IMG/VR virus record: IMGVR_UViG_3300032268_000535
Location: 1 to 30,081 of that record
Source: a virus
Direction: 5' to 3' (one strand)
Length of the DNA: 30,081 nucleotides
Shown here one piece after another: positions 23,512 to 29,816 of this stretch. Position 1 is the first letter of the stretch. Every line of letters begins with the position of its first letter. The position numbers were made by a program, and so were the translations under genes. The notes under the pieces were generated by a model. The model was not told the origin of the DNA, did no database searches, and saw nothing but the letters and a program-made list of their open reading frames with translations.

Positions 23512-24926
23512 ACCCGGACTCTTACGGACCACCGCGGGACAACGAGGCTGAGTGGGCAGTGCTGTCAGCATGCTTCACTGACCCCGAGATTTTGGAGCGC
23601 AACAAGGCTGAGATCCTGGACCCACACAACTACTACCAACCAGTAGCCCGGTGCGTCGCCCGGGGGCTCAGGGACGGTGTGCCACCTGACGCTGTCGCCA
23701 TGGGTGAGTTTGTGGCGAAGGAACATCCAAAGTATGTGCACGAATTCAGTCTGAAGATTATGTCAGGATCGGTCACGTCCGCGTCGAAGATGGACTATTG
23801 GTTGCCCAGGTTGCGGAAGACAACGCGTATGCGGAACATGCACACAGCTGCGCTCAAGGCGCTCGGTGCGATGGAAGAACAGGACGCATGCCCGGAAGAT
23901 ATTAGGAACATCCTGGCCGGGGCCAGCAAGCCATGGGGCAGTGGCAATCTACCACTCATCATGGAGGCGGGGGCCCTGGACGAATTGCCGATCGAGAAGC
24001 CGGAGGAGATTATATTCGGAGCCCTACACCGCGGTTGCAAGATGGTGCTAGGCGGGACCAGTAAGAGCATGAAGACCTGGACGCTGTTGCAGTTGGCGAT
24101 ATGTGTGGCGTCGGGCACAAAGTTTTGGGAGATGCCCACTCGTAAAACGCGGGTGCTGTTCATCAATTTCGAGATCCAGCAGTACTCGTTCCGGGAGCGG
24201 ATTAGGTCCGTGTGCAGGGCCATGGGAATTCAGATCCCCAGCGACCAGTTATTCGTTTGGAATCTACGCGGACACTCGGCGGACCTGAGCGCGTTGCGGC
24301 CCAAGATCATCGACCAGCTACGGATCGGAGAGTTTGGACTGATCTGCTTTGACCCGATCTACAAGCTGTACGGAGAGAGAGATGAGAACAGTGCAGGAGA
24401 GATGGCAACGCTGATGAACGAGGTGGATTCCATTGCAGTGGAGACCAACGCGAGCGTCGTGTTTGGGCATCACTTCAGTAAGGGCCACGGCAACAGGGCC
24501 GGGTTTGATAAGATGTCAGGCAGTACCGTATTCGCCCGGGACCCGGACAGCATCTTCGTTATGCATCCTCACAAAGAAGAGAATGTGCTGATCGTCGAGC
24601 CAACGATGAGAGACTTTTCTCCGATCGATCCGTTCTGTGTGCAGTGGGAATTTCCGCTGATGAAACGCACAGCAGAATTTAATCCGGACGACGCGCGCCC
24701 AACCGAAGGATCGAAGAAGGCATACGAGGACGAGGAAGTGATGGCATGCGTTGACAAGGAGAAAGGATCTTCATTCAAAGATGTGTGGGAGAAGGCAGAT
24801 CCTGCGATGGGAATTCCGCGGGGAACACTCTCGAGATATCTCACGCGCTTGGTGAAGTCCGGCAAGTTGCTGAAGGATAAAACTCAATTTGGCGAGGTTT
24901 ACCGCGTTCCAACGCCAGGTTTTTAG
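23508..24926 (+). CDS. RepA/DnaB-like replicative helicase (AAA_25) with C-terminal winged helix
   Basis: The protein has 472 residues. Residues 1-110 resemble the DnaB N-terminal domain (NEAEWAVLSACFTDPEILER). The RecA-like core starts with KMVLGGTSKSMKTWT, a Walker A variant (G182-T190) of the RepA type. VLFINFEIQQYSFRER, Walker B LICFDPIYKLYGE and VVFGHHFSKGHG follow. Residues about 435-470 (GIPRGTLSRYLTRLVKSGKL) form a winged-helix-like unit that may bind the origin. It is the only replication motor in the window. Start ATG 23508 overlaps the previous TGA; an upstream extension would lie inside that gene. The stop is followed directly by a large inverted repeat. Confidence 0.8.
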   Translation: MNPDSYGPPRDNEAEWAVLSACFTDPEILERNKAEILDPHNYYQPVARCVARGLRDGVPPDAVAMGEFVAKEHPKYVHEFSLKIMSGSVTSASKMDYWLPRLRKTTRMRNMHTAALKALGAMEEQDACPEDIRNILAGASKPWGSGNLPLIMEAGALDELPIEKPEEIIFGALHRGCKMVLGGTSKSMKTWTLLQLAICVASGTKFWEMPTRKTRVLFINFEIQQYSFRERIRSVCRAMGIQIPSDQLFVWNLRGHSADLSALRPKIIDQLRIGEFGLICFDPIYKLYGERDENSAGEMATLMNEVDSIAVETNASVVFGHHFSKGHGNRAGFDKMSGSTVFARDPDSIFVMHPHKEENVLIVEPTMRDFSPIDPFCVQWEFPLMKRTAEFNPDDARPTEGSKKAYEDEEVMACVDKEKGSSFKDVWEKADPAMGIPRGTLSRYLTRLVKSGKLLKDKTQFGEVYRVPTPGF

Positions 24927-24929
24927 AAA

Positions 24930-24978
24930 AAGTATTTCATTCAATATCAACAACTTACGCATTGTATTGAAAATACTT
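24930..24978. repeat. Long imperfect inverted repeat behind the helicase gene
   Basis: The arms AAGTATTT (24930-24937) and AAATACTT (24971-24978) pair perfectly. TCAATA (24941-24946) then pairs with TATTGA (24965-24970), giving 14 bp with one 3-base bulge and an 18-base loop. It is AT-rich without a long T-run, so a weak terminator or a protein-binding operator are the options. It ends 1 base before the candidate -35 box of the next unit. Confidence 0.6.
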
Positions 24979-24979
24979 G

Positions 24980-25008
24980 TAGACATAACCCAGCTGATCG
25001 GTTAAATT
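24980..25008 (+). promoter_or_regulatory. Candidate sigma70-like promoter, possibly leaderless
   Basis: TAGACA (24980-24985, 5/6 match to TTGACA) and TAAATT (25003-25008, 4/6 match to TATAAT) are separated by exactly 17 bases. The ATG of the next gene starts 7 bases after the -10 box and has no Shine-Dalgarno, so the transcript could start at or next to the start codon. The 14-bp inverted repeat lies just upstream and could be the operator. Confidence 0.45.
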
Positions 25009-25014
25009 CTAACC

Positions 25015-25206
25015 ATGAGCAACACATTAACAGCAAAAGCCGAACCCGCCTTGATCACCAAGACCGGGAAAACTTGGACAATGAGCAGACTCAATTCGGT
25101 TGGTGGAGTAATTTCATCAACCCATAAGACGCTGAAGTCCGCCAAGGAAAAAGCTGAAAGCCTCGGATACGTTTTCGAGGTCGGGAACTTTCAGTGGAAA
25201 AACTAA
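25015..25206 (+). CDS. Small hypothetical protein heading a new transcription unit
   Basis: The protein has 63 residues: MSNTLTAKAEPALITKTGKT, a beta hairpin (WTMSRLNSVGGVISSTHKT), a helix LKSAKEKAESLGY, then FEVGNFQWKN. It looks like a compact beta-alpha-beta fold. No family is recognised. It is the first gene after the candidate promoter, lacks a ribosome site, and is followed by 27 bases with AAGAAAGAA before the amber-interrupted gene. Being first in the unit it may be a regulator or an anti-host factor (inference). Confidence 0.5.
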   Translation: MSNTLTAKAEPALITKTGKTWTMSRLNSVGGVISSTHKTLKSAKEKAESLGYVFEVGNFQWKN

Positions 25207-25233
25207 CCCCCAACCAAGAAAGAACCAACCAAC

Positions 25234-25689
25234 ATGATAAACAAAGATACACTCAACATAATTCGTAACTAGATTGACCCGCTCCTGGCAGAGCTCAACA
25301 AGGTCAACAAGCAGTTCAACCTCAAGCTCGGCAACTGCACCTACAACGCGGACACTGCCACGTTTAAGATGGAGGTCCGGTCGGTTGAGGAAGGCGGAGA
25401 GATTGTGACCAAAGACCTGGCAGACTTGCGGTCAATTGTTCGCCATGGATTCGACGGACTGAAGGAGGAGCACTTGACCAAGGAGTTCAAGACCTCCAAG
25501 GGCACTGCTCGCCTGTGCGGGTACAGGGGCCGGGCGAACAAGTCGTTTGTCTTCGAGGTGCTCGACGGAGTTAACAAGGGCAAGAAGTTTGTGACGGACA
25601 CAAAGGGCATCCAGTTCTACCTGGGCATCGAGGCGCCCTCGATCCTGAAGGCGACCGAGTGGAAGAAGGAGGTTGTATGTCAGAGCTAA
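25234..25689 (+). pseudogene. Conserved phage gene interrupted by one in-frame TAG at codon 13
   Basis: ATG 25234 opens MINKDTLNIIRN, then TAG (25270-25272), and the same frame continues without another stop for 138 codons to the TAA at 25687-25689. The downstream part starts IDPLLAELNKVNKQFNLKLG and matches the form of a common phage family whose members begin with a helix, R-[DN]-E-I-D, and continue into a beta domain (GNCTYN, TFKMEV). A single G-to-T or C-to-T change from GAG or CAG would create the stop. No alternative start exists until ATG 25369. TAG is an ordinary stop elsewhere in this window (3430, 8837), so global recoding is unlikely. It may be a real nonsense mutation, an error, or read-through. 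Confidence 0.7.
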
Positions 25690-25757
25690 TCCTACTCAGC
25701 CCTTGCTTAATATTATGCACCGTGTTTATGTGGAAAATGTACTGGAGGAAACCATGA
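25677..25757 (+). CDS. Membrane miniprotein of 26 residues
   Basis: The sequence starts MSELILLSPCLILCTVFMW and ends in a basic KMYWRKP tail, a single membrane helix with two Cys. A strong ribosome site GGAGGTT sits 2 bases before the ATG. It overlaps the previous gene by 13 bases and the next by the standard 4 (ATGA at 25754-25757). This is a second miniprotein of the same size as that at 21002-21082 but with different sequence. Confidence 0.65.
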   Translation: MSELILLSPCLILCTVFMWKMYWRKP

Positions 25758-26026
25758 AGTATTACGCCGAAGAGGAAGGTGAACTGACGTTCGAGCAGAT
25801 GGTCCCGGGCAAGTATTATCGGTCCGGGAACGACTACGGTATCTGTGAGATCAATGAGTACTCCAGCAAAAGGCCCAAGATCTTAAAGTATCTGAATAGG
25901 TGCGGGAGTTGCATAGGCGGAAACGTTTTGCTGTTCGAGGTCGACATGACGGACAGGCTCCTGGCAGTGCTGAAGAAGCGCCGAGACAGGGAGATGGCAT
26001 TCATCGATGAGATGAGGACATGGTGA
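25754..26026 (+). CDS. Small conserved hypothetical protein
   Basis: The protein has 90 residues from ATG 25754, chosen because GGAGGAAACC precedes it; earlier in-frame starts would overlap the miniprotein. LTFEQMVPGKYYRSGNDYGI gives a beta-rich domain, NRCGSCIGGNVLLFEVD carries a C-x-x-C pair, and the end is a charged helix (LLAVLKKRRDREMAFIDE). Metal or redox function is possible but unproven. Its TGA overlaps a GTG start for the Mom-like gene. Confidence 0.55.
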   Translation: MKYYAEEEGELTFEQMVPGKYYRSGNDYGICEINEYSSKRPKILKYLNRCGSCIGGNVLLFEVDMTDRLLAVLKKRRDREMAFIDEMRTW

Positions 26027-26688
26027 GTTTACGCGCAGATAGTTCAGTAGTAGAACTTCCCCTATTCCAAGGGGAGAACGGAGGTGCAATTCCTACCTCT
26101 GCGCTCCAACTTAAATTCCGAGCCATAGGGTCAAAGACGATGAATGAGGTAGTCGTCGCCAACCACTACGCGCACCGGGCCGTGCCTTGCAACTGGTCGT
26201 TCGGATGCTTCCATGGCAGTGAACTGCTAGGCGTGATCTCGTTCGGCAAACCCGCGTCGCCTCATCTATGCAGGGGCATATGCGGGGCAGAGAATGCGTC
26301 CAGGGTCTACGAGTTGAACAGATTGTGGCTCGACGATCGATGCCCCAAGAACTCTGAGAGCAGATTCATATCCTGGAGCATTCGAGAGTTAACGAAGTTG
26401 CGGCCCTACTTAATCCTGGTTAGCTATGCAGATACCGGGGCCGGGCATAATGGAATGATCTACTCGGCAACGAACTGGATCTATACCGGACTATCTGACA
26501 AGAGATCTTCCGGGGACAAGGTGGTCGGCAACAAGCACAGCAGACACTCGCGGACCATGGAGGAAGCAGTGATCGTTCCGCGGACCAGGAAGCATAGGTT
26601 TGTCTACTTCTGCAATCAGAAGGACAAGCCTTTGCTGAAATGGGAGATACAAAACTGGAAAGAGTGGAAAGAATGGAGGGAAGAATGA
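26020..26688 (+). CDS. Mom-family DNA adenine modification protein (GNAT fold)
   Basis: The protein has up to 222 residues. From about residue 30, VVANHYAHRAVPCNWSFGCF, GVISFGKPASPHLCRGICG, YELNRLWLDD (E98), PKNSESRFISWSIREL, ILVSYADTGAGHNGMIYSAT and NWIYTGLSDKRSSG follow the phage Mu Mom family block by block. Mu Mom is an acetyl-CoA-dependent enzyme that converts adenine in DNA to an N6-carbamoylmethyl-type base and blocks restriction. The C-terminal RKHRFVYF also fits the family. The first ~28 codons overlap a tRNA-Gly-like element. ATG 26020 and GTG 26023 (GTGA junction, GAGG 5 bases before) are in frame. ATG 26140 would remove the first family strand (LKFRAIG). No com-like regulator is certain; the next gene is a zinc-finger candidate. 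Confidence 0.78.
   Translation: MVSLRADSSVVELPLFQGENGGAIPTSALQLKFRAIGSKTMNEVVVANHYAHRAVPCNWSFGCFHGSELLGVISFGKPASPHLCRGICGAENASRVYELNRLWLDDRCPKNSESRFISWSIRELTKLRPYLILVSYADTGAGHNGMIYSATNWIYTGLSDKRSSGDKVVGNKHSRHSRTMEEAVIVPRTRKHRFVYFCNQKDKPLLKWEIQNWKEWKEWREE
26033..26108 (+). tRNA. tRNA-Gly(TCC)-like gene, expanded anticodon loop, inside mom-like 5' end
   Basis: A full 76-base cloverleaf can be drawn. The acceptor is GCGCAGA (26033-26039) with TCTGCGC (26098-26104), 7/7 pairs, then T and encoded CCA (26105-26108); T at position 73 is typical of bacterial tRNA-Gly. The D-arm is GTTC/GAAC (4/4). The anticodon stem TCCCC/GGGGA is 5/5, with an 8-base loop TATTCCAA (26063-26070) containing TCC preceded by T and followed by A. 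The T-arm GGAGG/CCTaCC has a bulged A at 26095 and loop TGCAATT (T55 replaced by G). One D-loop G is A (AGTAGTA). The extra loop base, bulge and G55 suggest an unusual or decaying tRNA. Confidence 0.65.
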
Positions 26689-26882
26689 GTAAAACAATTG
26701 AATGTCCTAACTGTAGATGTGAGGTCCCGGTGGCGTTATTCGCGTCCAGGATCGGCAAGGTGAGGTCGGAGGCCAAGGCCAAGGCATCGATCGCTAATGG
26801 TAAGAAGGGTGGGGCGCCTAAAGGGAACAGGAATTGGGCCGGGAAAGAGCTTCCGGTGGTTGGTTTCAGTGCCCAAAGTTAG
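26685..26882 (+). CDS. Small zinc-ribbon-like basic protein
   Basis: The protein has 65 residues. TIECPNCRCEVP has Cys at 7, 10 and 12, a half zinc knuckle, followed by a basic stretch with SEAKAKASIANGKKGGAPKG. The GGAPKGN tail resembles AT-hook-like basic tails in small regulators. GGAGGGAAGA precedes the ATG, which overlaps the mom-like TGA (ATGA). In Mu, Com, a small zinc-binding RNA regulator, is translated just before mom; here a small Cys-containing basic protein follows the mom-like gene. A Com-like role is speculation. Confidence 0.55.
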   Translation: MSKTIECPNCRCEVPVALFASRIGKVRSEAKAKASIANGKKGGAPKGNRNWAGKELPVVGFSAQS

Positions 26883-26928
26883 TCCAAAACAGCCATTTCG
26901 GGCTACTCTGTAAACTGCGGGTTCTACA

Positions 26929-26975
26929 CTGTTTCACCATTTCGATCCCCTTATATATACAGAATGGTGAAACAG
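26929..26975. repeat. Perfect 13-bp inverted repeat with AT-rich loop
   Basis: CTGTTTCACCATT (26929-26941) pairs perfectly with AATGGTGAAACAG (26963-26975). The 21-base spacer contains TTATATATAC. It is too long-looped for a typical terminator; an operator dimer site or replication-origin iteron pair fits better. Confidence 0.75.
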
Positions 26976-27051
26976 ACCCCTGTTAGAGCGGGGGACTAAA
27001 GTCCCCCCGCTTCGCTTCGCTAGCGGTACCGCTCCAACCGCGGGGTCTTTT
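26974..27051 (+). terminator. GC-rich stem structures ending in a short T-run, attenuator-like
   Basis: AGCGGGGGACT (26987-26997) pairs with AGTCCCCCCGCT (27000-27011) with one bulged C. The palindrome AGCGGTACCGCT (27022-27033) can form a second hairpin. CCGCGGGGTCT (27038-27048), directly before TTTT (27048-27051), can pair instead with the CCCCGC of 27005-27010 or with AGACCCC at 26974-26980. The two pairings exclude each other, as in attenuators. The call as a terminator is tentative. Confidence 0.4.
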
Positions 27052-27102
27052 CAGTTTTACTATATGCCTTTTCTGTATTGTATTAAGAAAATTAAACTGA
27101 AA
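27049..27102. repeat. 9-bp inverted repeat around an AT-rich segment
   Basis: TTTCAGTTT (27049-27057) pairs perfectly with AAACTGAAA (27094-27102). The 36-base spacer is AT-rich and contains TGTATTGTATTAAG; a TGTATTGA-like word also occurs in the other two intergenic regions (15364 and 24964). It is a candidate promoter or origin segment. Confidence 0.5.
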
Positions 27103-27244
27103 CGGAAAGACTTGCGCGTCGGCCTGGATGCAATACGTTGACGAAAGCCAGTTCCTGGGGGTTGGTTGGGGAATTGGTTGCGACCCGGGAGGGGTGAAAG
27201 TGGTTCCCGGGCGCGGGGTTTTCTAACTACCGGGAGGGTTGCAT

Positions 27245-27442
27245 GTGGCAGACGAAGCTAAAATTAAATCGATCATCGCTGAGAACGTTAAGCTCAAGTC
27301 AACATGCTCATCGTTCTGGAAGTTGCTTACTAACTGCAACAGGAAATGTAGTGACGAAGTTGGGGAGACATTAGTTAATGAATGCATCTGGAAACTCCAG
27401 CGACTCGCTAACTACTACGAGTCCCGCGGAACAAGCCTCTAG
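27245..27442 (+). CDS. Small helical protein upstream of terminase
   Basis: The protein has 65 residues from GTG 27245, with GGGAGGG 8 bases upstream; TTG 27239 is the alternative. It is helical with four Cys (STCSSFWKLLTNCNRKCSDE, then ECIWKL) and ends NYYESRG. It overlaps the small terminase frame by 65 bases. No family is recognised. A competing ATG frame at 27243 gives a 43-residue peptide of unnatural composition and is not preferred. Confidence 0.5.
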   Translation: MADEAKIKSIIAENVKLKSTCSSFWKLLTNCNRKCSDEVGETLVNECIWKLQRLANYYESRGTSL

Positions 27443-28040
27443 TCCGGTCCCGGCCATAGTGCCGAGGCAAAAGAAGCGCAGGATGAAGTTGCGCGTTCCC
27501 GAGAAGAAGATTGAGAAGGTGGACGAGAAGCGCCTGGACAAAGAGCGCAGGCTCATGAATGAAGTTCCGAACTACATCCCGGACGTTGAACTAGGCGCCA
27601 GGGGATTGCCGAAGATTACCGAGGAGCACATCACGATTGTAGAGACTGCGCTGAGTAAAGGGTTCCCATATGCCATGATTGCGGACCTATTAGGTATCGC
27701 AAAGTCCACGCTATCAGCATTCCTATCCGCCAGGCCCCACATCACCGAACGCTTAAAAAAAGCGGAGTCACTCCACATCACCCGCGCGTTGGAAGTCATT
27801 GACAGGGCGGCAGAAAAGGGGACTTGGCAAGCGGCCGCCTGGCGCATCGAGCGCAGGGCCCAAGAGCATTTCGGGCAACAGTCCCGAGTCCAGGTTGGTG
27901 GAGCAGTGGCGAACGTGCACTTCACGGCCGCGGACGCGGCGCTCCTGGTCAACGCGAACAAGATTAAGTATGCGGGGAAGTCGCAGTCGAAGACCGTTTC
28001 CGAGCCGAATTCAGTACAAGACTCATTGTGCGACAAATGA
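27378..28040 (+). CDS. terS: Terminase small subunit
   Basis: The protein has 220 residues. The N-terminal ~60 residues are low-complexity Ser/Thr then very basic (RQKKRRMKLRVPEKKIEKV). A helix-turn-helix lies at about residues 94-116 (KGFPYAMIADLLGIAKSTLS), then SARPHITERLKKAES. The block EKGTWQAAAWRIERRAQEHF is the signature end of the oligomerisation region in many small terminases. It recognises the packaging site on phage DNA. The start is uncertain: ATG 27378 is used, with ATG 27483 possible if the Ser-rich leader is not translated. The large subunit follows. Confidence 0.78.
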   Translation: MNASGNSSDSLTTTSPAEQASSPVPAIVPRQKKRRMKLRVPEKKIEKVDEKRLDKERRLMNEVPNYIPDVELGARGLPKITEEHITIVETALSKGFPYAMIADLLGIAKSTLSAFLSARPHITERLKKAESLHITRALEVIDRAAEKGTWQAAAWRIERRAQEHFGQQSRVQVGGAVANVHFTAADAALLVNANKIKYAGKSQSKTVSEPNSVQDSLCDK

Positions 28041-28073
28041 AACGACCAATATTAGAATTATATTACATGGGGT

Positions 28074-29633
28074 TTGGGAGTCAATAAAATTGTGGAGACG
28101 ACGCCCCAAACAATCGTGACCCCCCACGACACCCCCCCCGGGGGGCCCCCACCACGCGCGCGCGCGCGCGCGACCCCCCACAGAAATTCGGCTAAAAATA
28201 AAAAGGGGTCATCGAAACCCGGCCCGGCATCGAAGGTTGACGAGCAGGCTACCCCGGCAGGATTCGCGGAGGGTGTGCTCAGGTTAAATCTGTACCCATG
28301 GCAAAAGGAGGTCATGAATAACCTGGCCCCGATCTATAGCCGGGTAGCGCTAGTTGCTGCGAACGGTTCCGGCAAGACGTCAAACGTCATCGCCCCGGCC
28401 CTGGTCTGGCACATGGTATGCTTTGAGGAGTCTTTGTCGGTCGTTACCGCGTCAGTCTATCGCCAGGTCGAATCTGTGCTCTGGCCTGCGATTAAAGCCC
28501 TTCTAAGGCCCTTTGGCGACATGGTTGAGGTCACCAGTGGGGAAATCCGCTTCAAGCATGCCTCGGGGCGTATAAGCCGAATTTTGGGGTTTACAGCAGG
28601 CAATGACAACGAGTCAGCTGGCCGGGCGGAAGGCTTCCACGCTGCGAACCATGAAACCGCTCCACTCATGTATGTGGTCGACGAAGCCAAGACCGTCCAG
28701 GACCCGATCTACGTTTCAGTGTTTCGATGCCAACCAACCCGCCTCCTGGTCGCCAGTTCGCCCGGGGCCCCGGTGGGCCAGTTTTATAGATGTTTTACAA
28801 AGGAGGCAGATCTGTGGAAAAAGACCAGGGCAACTGCCTGGGACTGTCCACACATCAGTCCGCTATACATTTCAGAGATCCAGCAACGGTATGGGGTCAA
28901 CAGTCCTTTCACTCAGTCCATGCTCAAGGCAGAATTCATGGACCTGGGCGAGGAGCGCCTGGTCGTGAGCCTGGGTAGCTACGACAACTGCGTAAACAAT
29001 CCTCCTGTCCCCAATGGGACAGACAGGGCAGCTGGCATCGACTTTTCCGCGGGTGGCGACGAGAACGTAATCGCGATCCGGGAAGGGAACCGAATACTTC
29101 CACTGATCACATGGCGGGAGCGGGATACGATGGCAACGGTCGGGCGGATCATCATGGAGCTAAAGAAAGCCGGGGTTAAGCCGGAGCAAGTATTCGCCGA
29201 CGCCGGGGGTTTGGGTCTGCCAATGTGCGACGCACTGAACGAAGCCGGGTGGACCGTGAACCGGGTAAACTTTGGTGGAAACGCTAGGGACAGCGATGCC
29301 TACCAGAACAGGGGTTCGGAAATGTGGCACAGGCTGGCCCGAAAGATCGACACTTGCGACATCATCCTGCCCGAAGACGATATTCTCAAAAGCCAGCTAG
29401 TGACTAGGAGGGCCCAGGCAACGTCCCGCGGAAAGCTGGGCCTGGAGTCGAAAGACGCAATGCGGTCCCGAGGAGTGGCGTCTCCGGACAGGGCCGACGC
29501 GGTTGTCATGGCATGCGACAACGCGGGGCTTGACTACGACTTGACAATGGCATACACGCGTCCATCTTTGCTTGAACTAATGAAGCAGGCGTCCGCGGAC
29601 ACAGAAATGTCCGGTTGGGATGCTGGGGGATAA
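28074..29633 (+). CDS. terL: Terminase large subunit (packaging ATPase/nuclease)
   Basis: The protein has 519 residues from TTG 28074; GTG 28092 is equally possible, and no good ribosome site is seen for either. Residues about 68-80 carry the adenine-binding LYPWQKEVM. Walker A is AANGSGKT (K101), Walker B MYVVDEAKT (D203, E204). The RNase H-like nuclease has D323 (GIDFSAGGDE), D376 (FADAGG) and D475 (PDRADAVVM). Both activities drive and cut DNA during head filling. The 5' coding part contains an extraordinary C/G run with (CG)9. An ATG at 28314 sits behind AAAGGAGGT but would lose the adenine motif, so it is not used. Confidence 0.9.
   Translation: MGVNKIVETTPQTIVTPHDTPPGGPPPRARARATPHRNSAKNKKGSSKPGPASKVDEQATPAGFAEGVLRLNLYPWQKEVMNNLAPIYSRVALVAANGSGKTSNVIAPALVWHMVCFEESLSVVTASVYRQVESVLWPAIKALLRPFGDMVEVTSGEIRFKHASGRISRILGFTAGNDNESAGRAEGFHAANHETAPLMYVVDEAKTVQDPIYVSVFRCQPTRLLVASSPGAPVGQFYRCFTKEADLWKKTRATAWDCPHISPLYISEIQQRYGVNSPFTQSMLKAEFMDLGEERLVVSLGSYDNCVNNPPVPNGTDRAAGIDFSAGGDENVIAIREGNRILPLITWRERDTMATVGRIIMELKKAGVKPEQVFADAGGLGLPMCDALNEAGWTVNRVNFGGNARDSDAYQNRGSEMWHRLARKIDTCDIILPEDDILKSQLVTRRAQATSRGKLGLESKDAMRSRGVASPDRADAVVMACDNAGLDYDLTMAYTRPSLLELMKQASADTEMSGWDAGG
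28118..28181. repeat. C/G homopolymer and (CG)9 tract between direct repeats, in terL 5' end
   Basis: C8 (28132-28139), G6 (28140-28145) and C5 (28146-28150) are followed by nine CG dinucleotides (28155-28172). The palindrome CCCCCCGGGGGG spans 28134-28145. Identical 10-mers GACCCCCCAC flank the tract (28118-28127 and 28172-28181). The frame stays open through it and encodes Pro/Gly then alternating Arg-Ala. Alternating CG can adopt Z-DNA. Confidence 0.85.
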
Positions 29634-29648
29634 AAGGGGGAATAAAAC

Positions 29649-29810
29649 ATGAACTGGAAAACAACTGCAACTGGAGTTTTGTCAATCGTAGTAGCCGTAG
29701 CTGGAGCAGGGGTGGAATTTTTGAAGACAGGCAAAGTGCCTGAGCTCGGAACACTCATCGCCGCGATCATCGCCGGGATCGGACTGATCAAGGCCGCCGA
29801 CGCCAAATAA
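29649..29810 (+). CDS. Small two-helix membrane protein, holin candidate (53 aa)
   Basis: Two hydrophobic helices, ATGVLSIVVAVAGAGVEFL and LGTLIAAIIAGIGLIKAA, are separated by a turn with KTGKVPE. This is the shape of class II holins, which open the inner membrane at lysis. It follows the large terminase by 15 bases with AAAAGGGGGAATAAAAC upstream and precedes the spanin-like pair. The holin role is inferred from shape and place. Confidence 0.6.
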   Translation: MNWKTTATGVLSIVVAVAGAGVEFLKTGKVPELGTLIAAIIAGIGLIKAADAK

Positions 29811-29816
29811 GATTTT

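Larger units (their letters stand above)
26883..27244. other. 362-base non-coding structured region
   Basis: No convincing gene is seen on either strand between the zinc-ribbon gene and the pre-terminase gene. From left to right it holds a 13-bp inverted repeat, a GC-rich hairpin, a 12-base palindrome, a T-run, a 9-bp inverted repeat, an AT-rich segment (27056-27096), a G-rich segment (27146-27180) and a 7-bp inverted repeat CCCGGGA/TCCCGGG (27184-27190 / 27205-27211). A weak TTTCAC - 16 - TATATA promoter-like pair lies at 26932-26959. It separates early genes from packaging and lysis genes, so termination, a late promoter, a replication origin or a packaging signal are all possible. Confidence 0.6.

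Noticed and set aside
26033-26108. tRNA-like element as a phage integration (att) site
   Set aside because: A match to a host tRNA end is how many att sites look, but no integrase or repressor is seen in the window and the element spans a whole tRNA including the 5' half.
27243-27374. An ATG-started 43-codon frame competing with the gene at 27245
   Set aside because: Its Ser/His/Arg-rich product looks like a shadow; the GTG frame has better ribosome-site spacing and a coherent helical sequence.
28314-28320. Internal ATG of the large terminase behind a perfect AAAGGAGGT
   Set aside because: Starting here would delete the adenine-binding LYPWQ motif just upstream. The ribosome-site-like bases are the codons for Gln-Lys-Glu-Val of that motif, so the match is probably coincidental.
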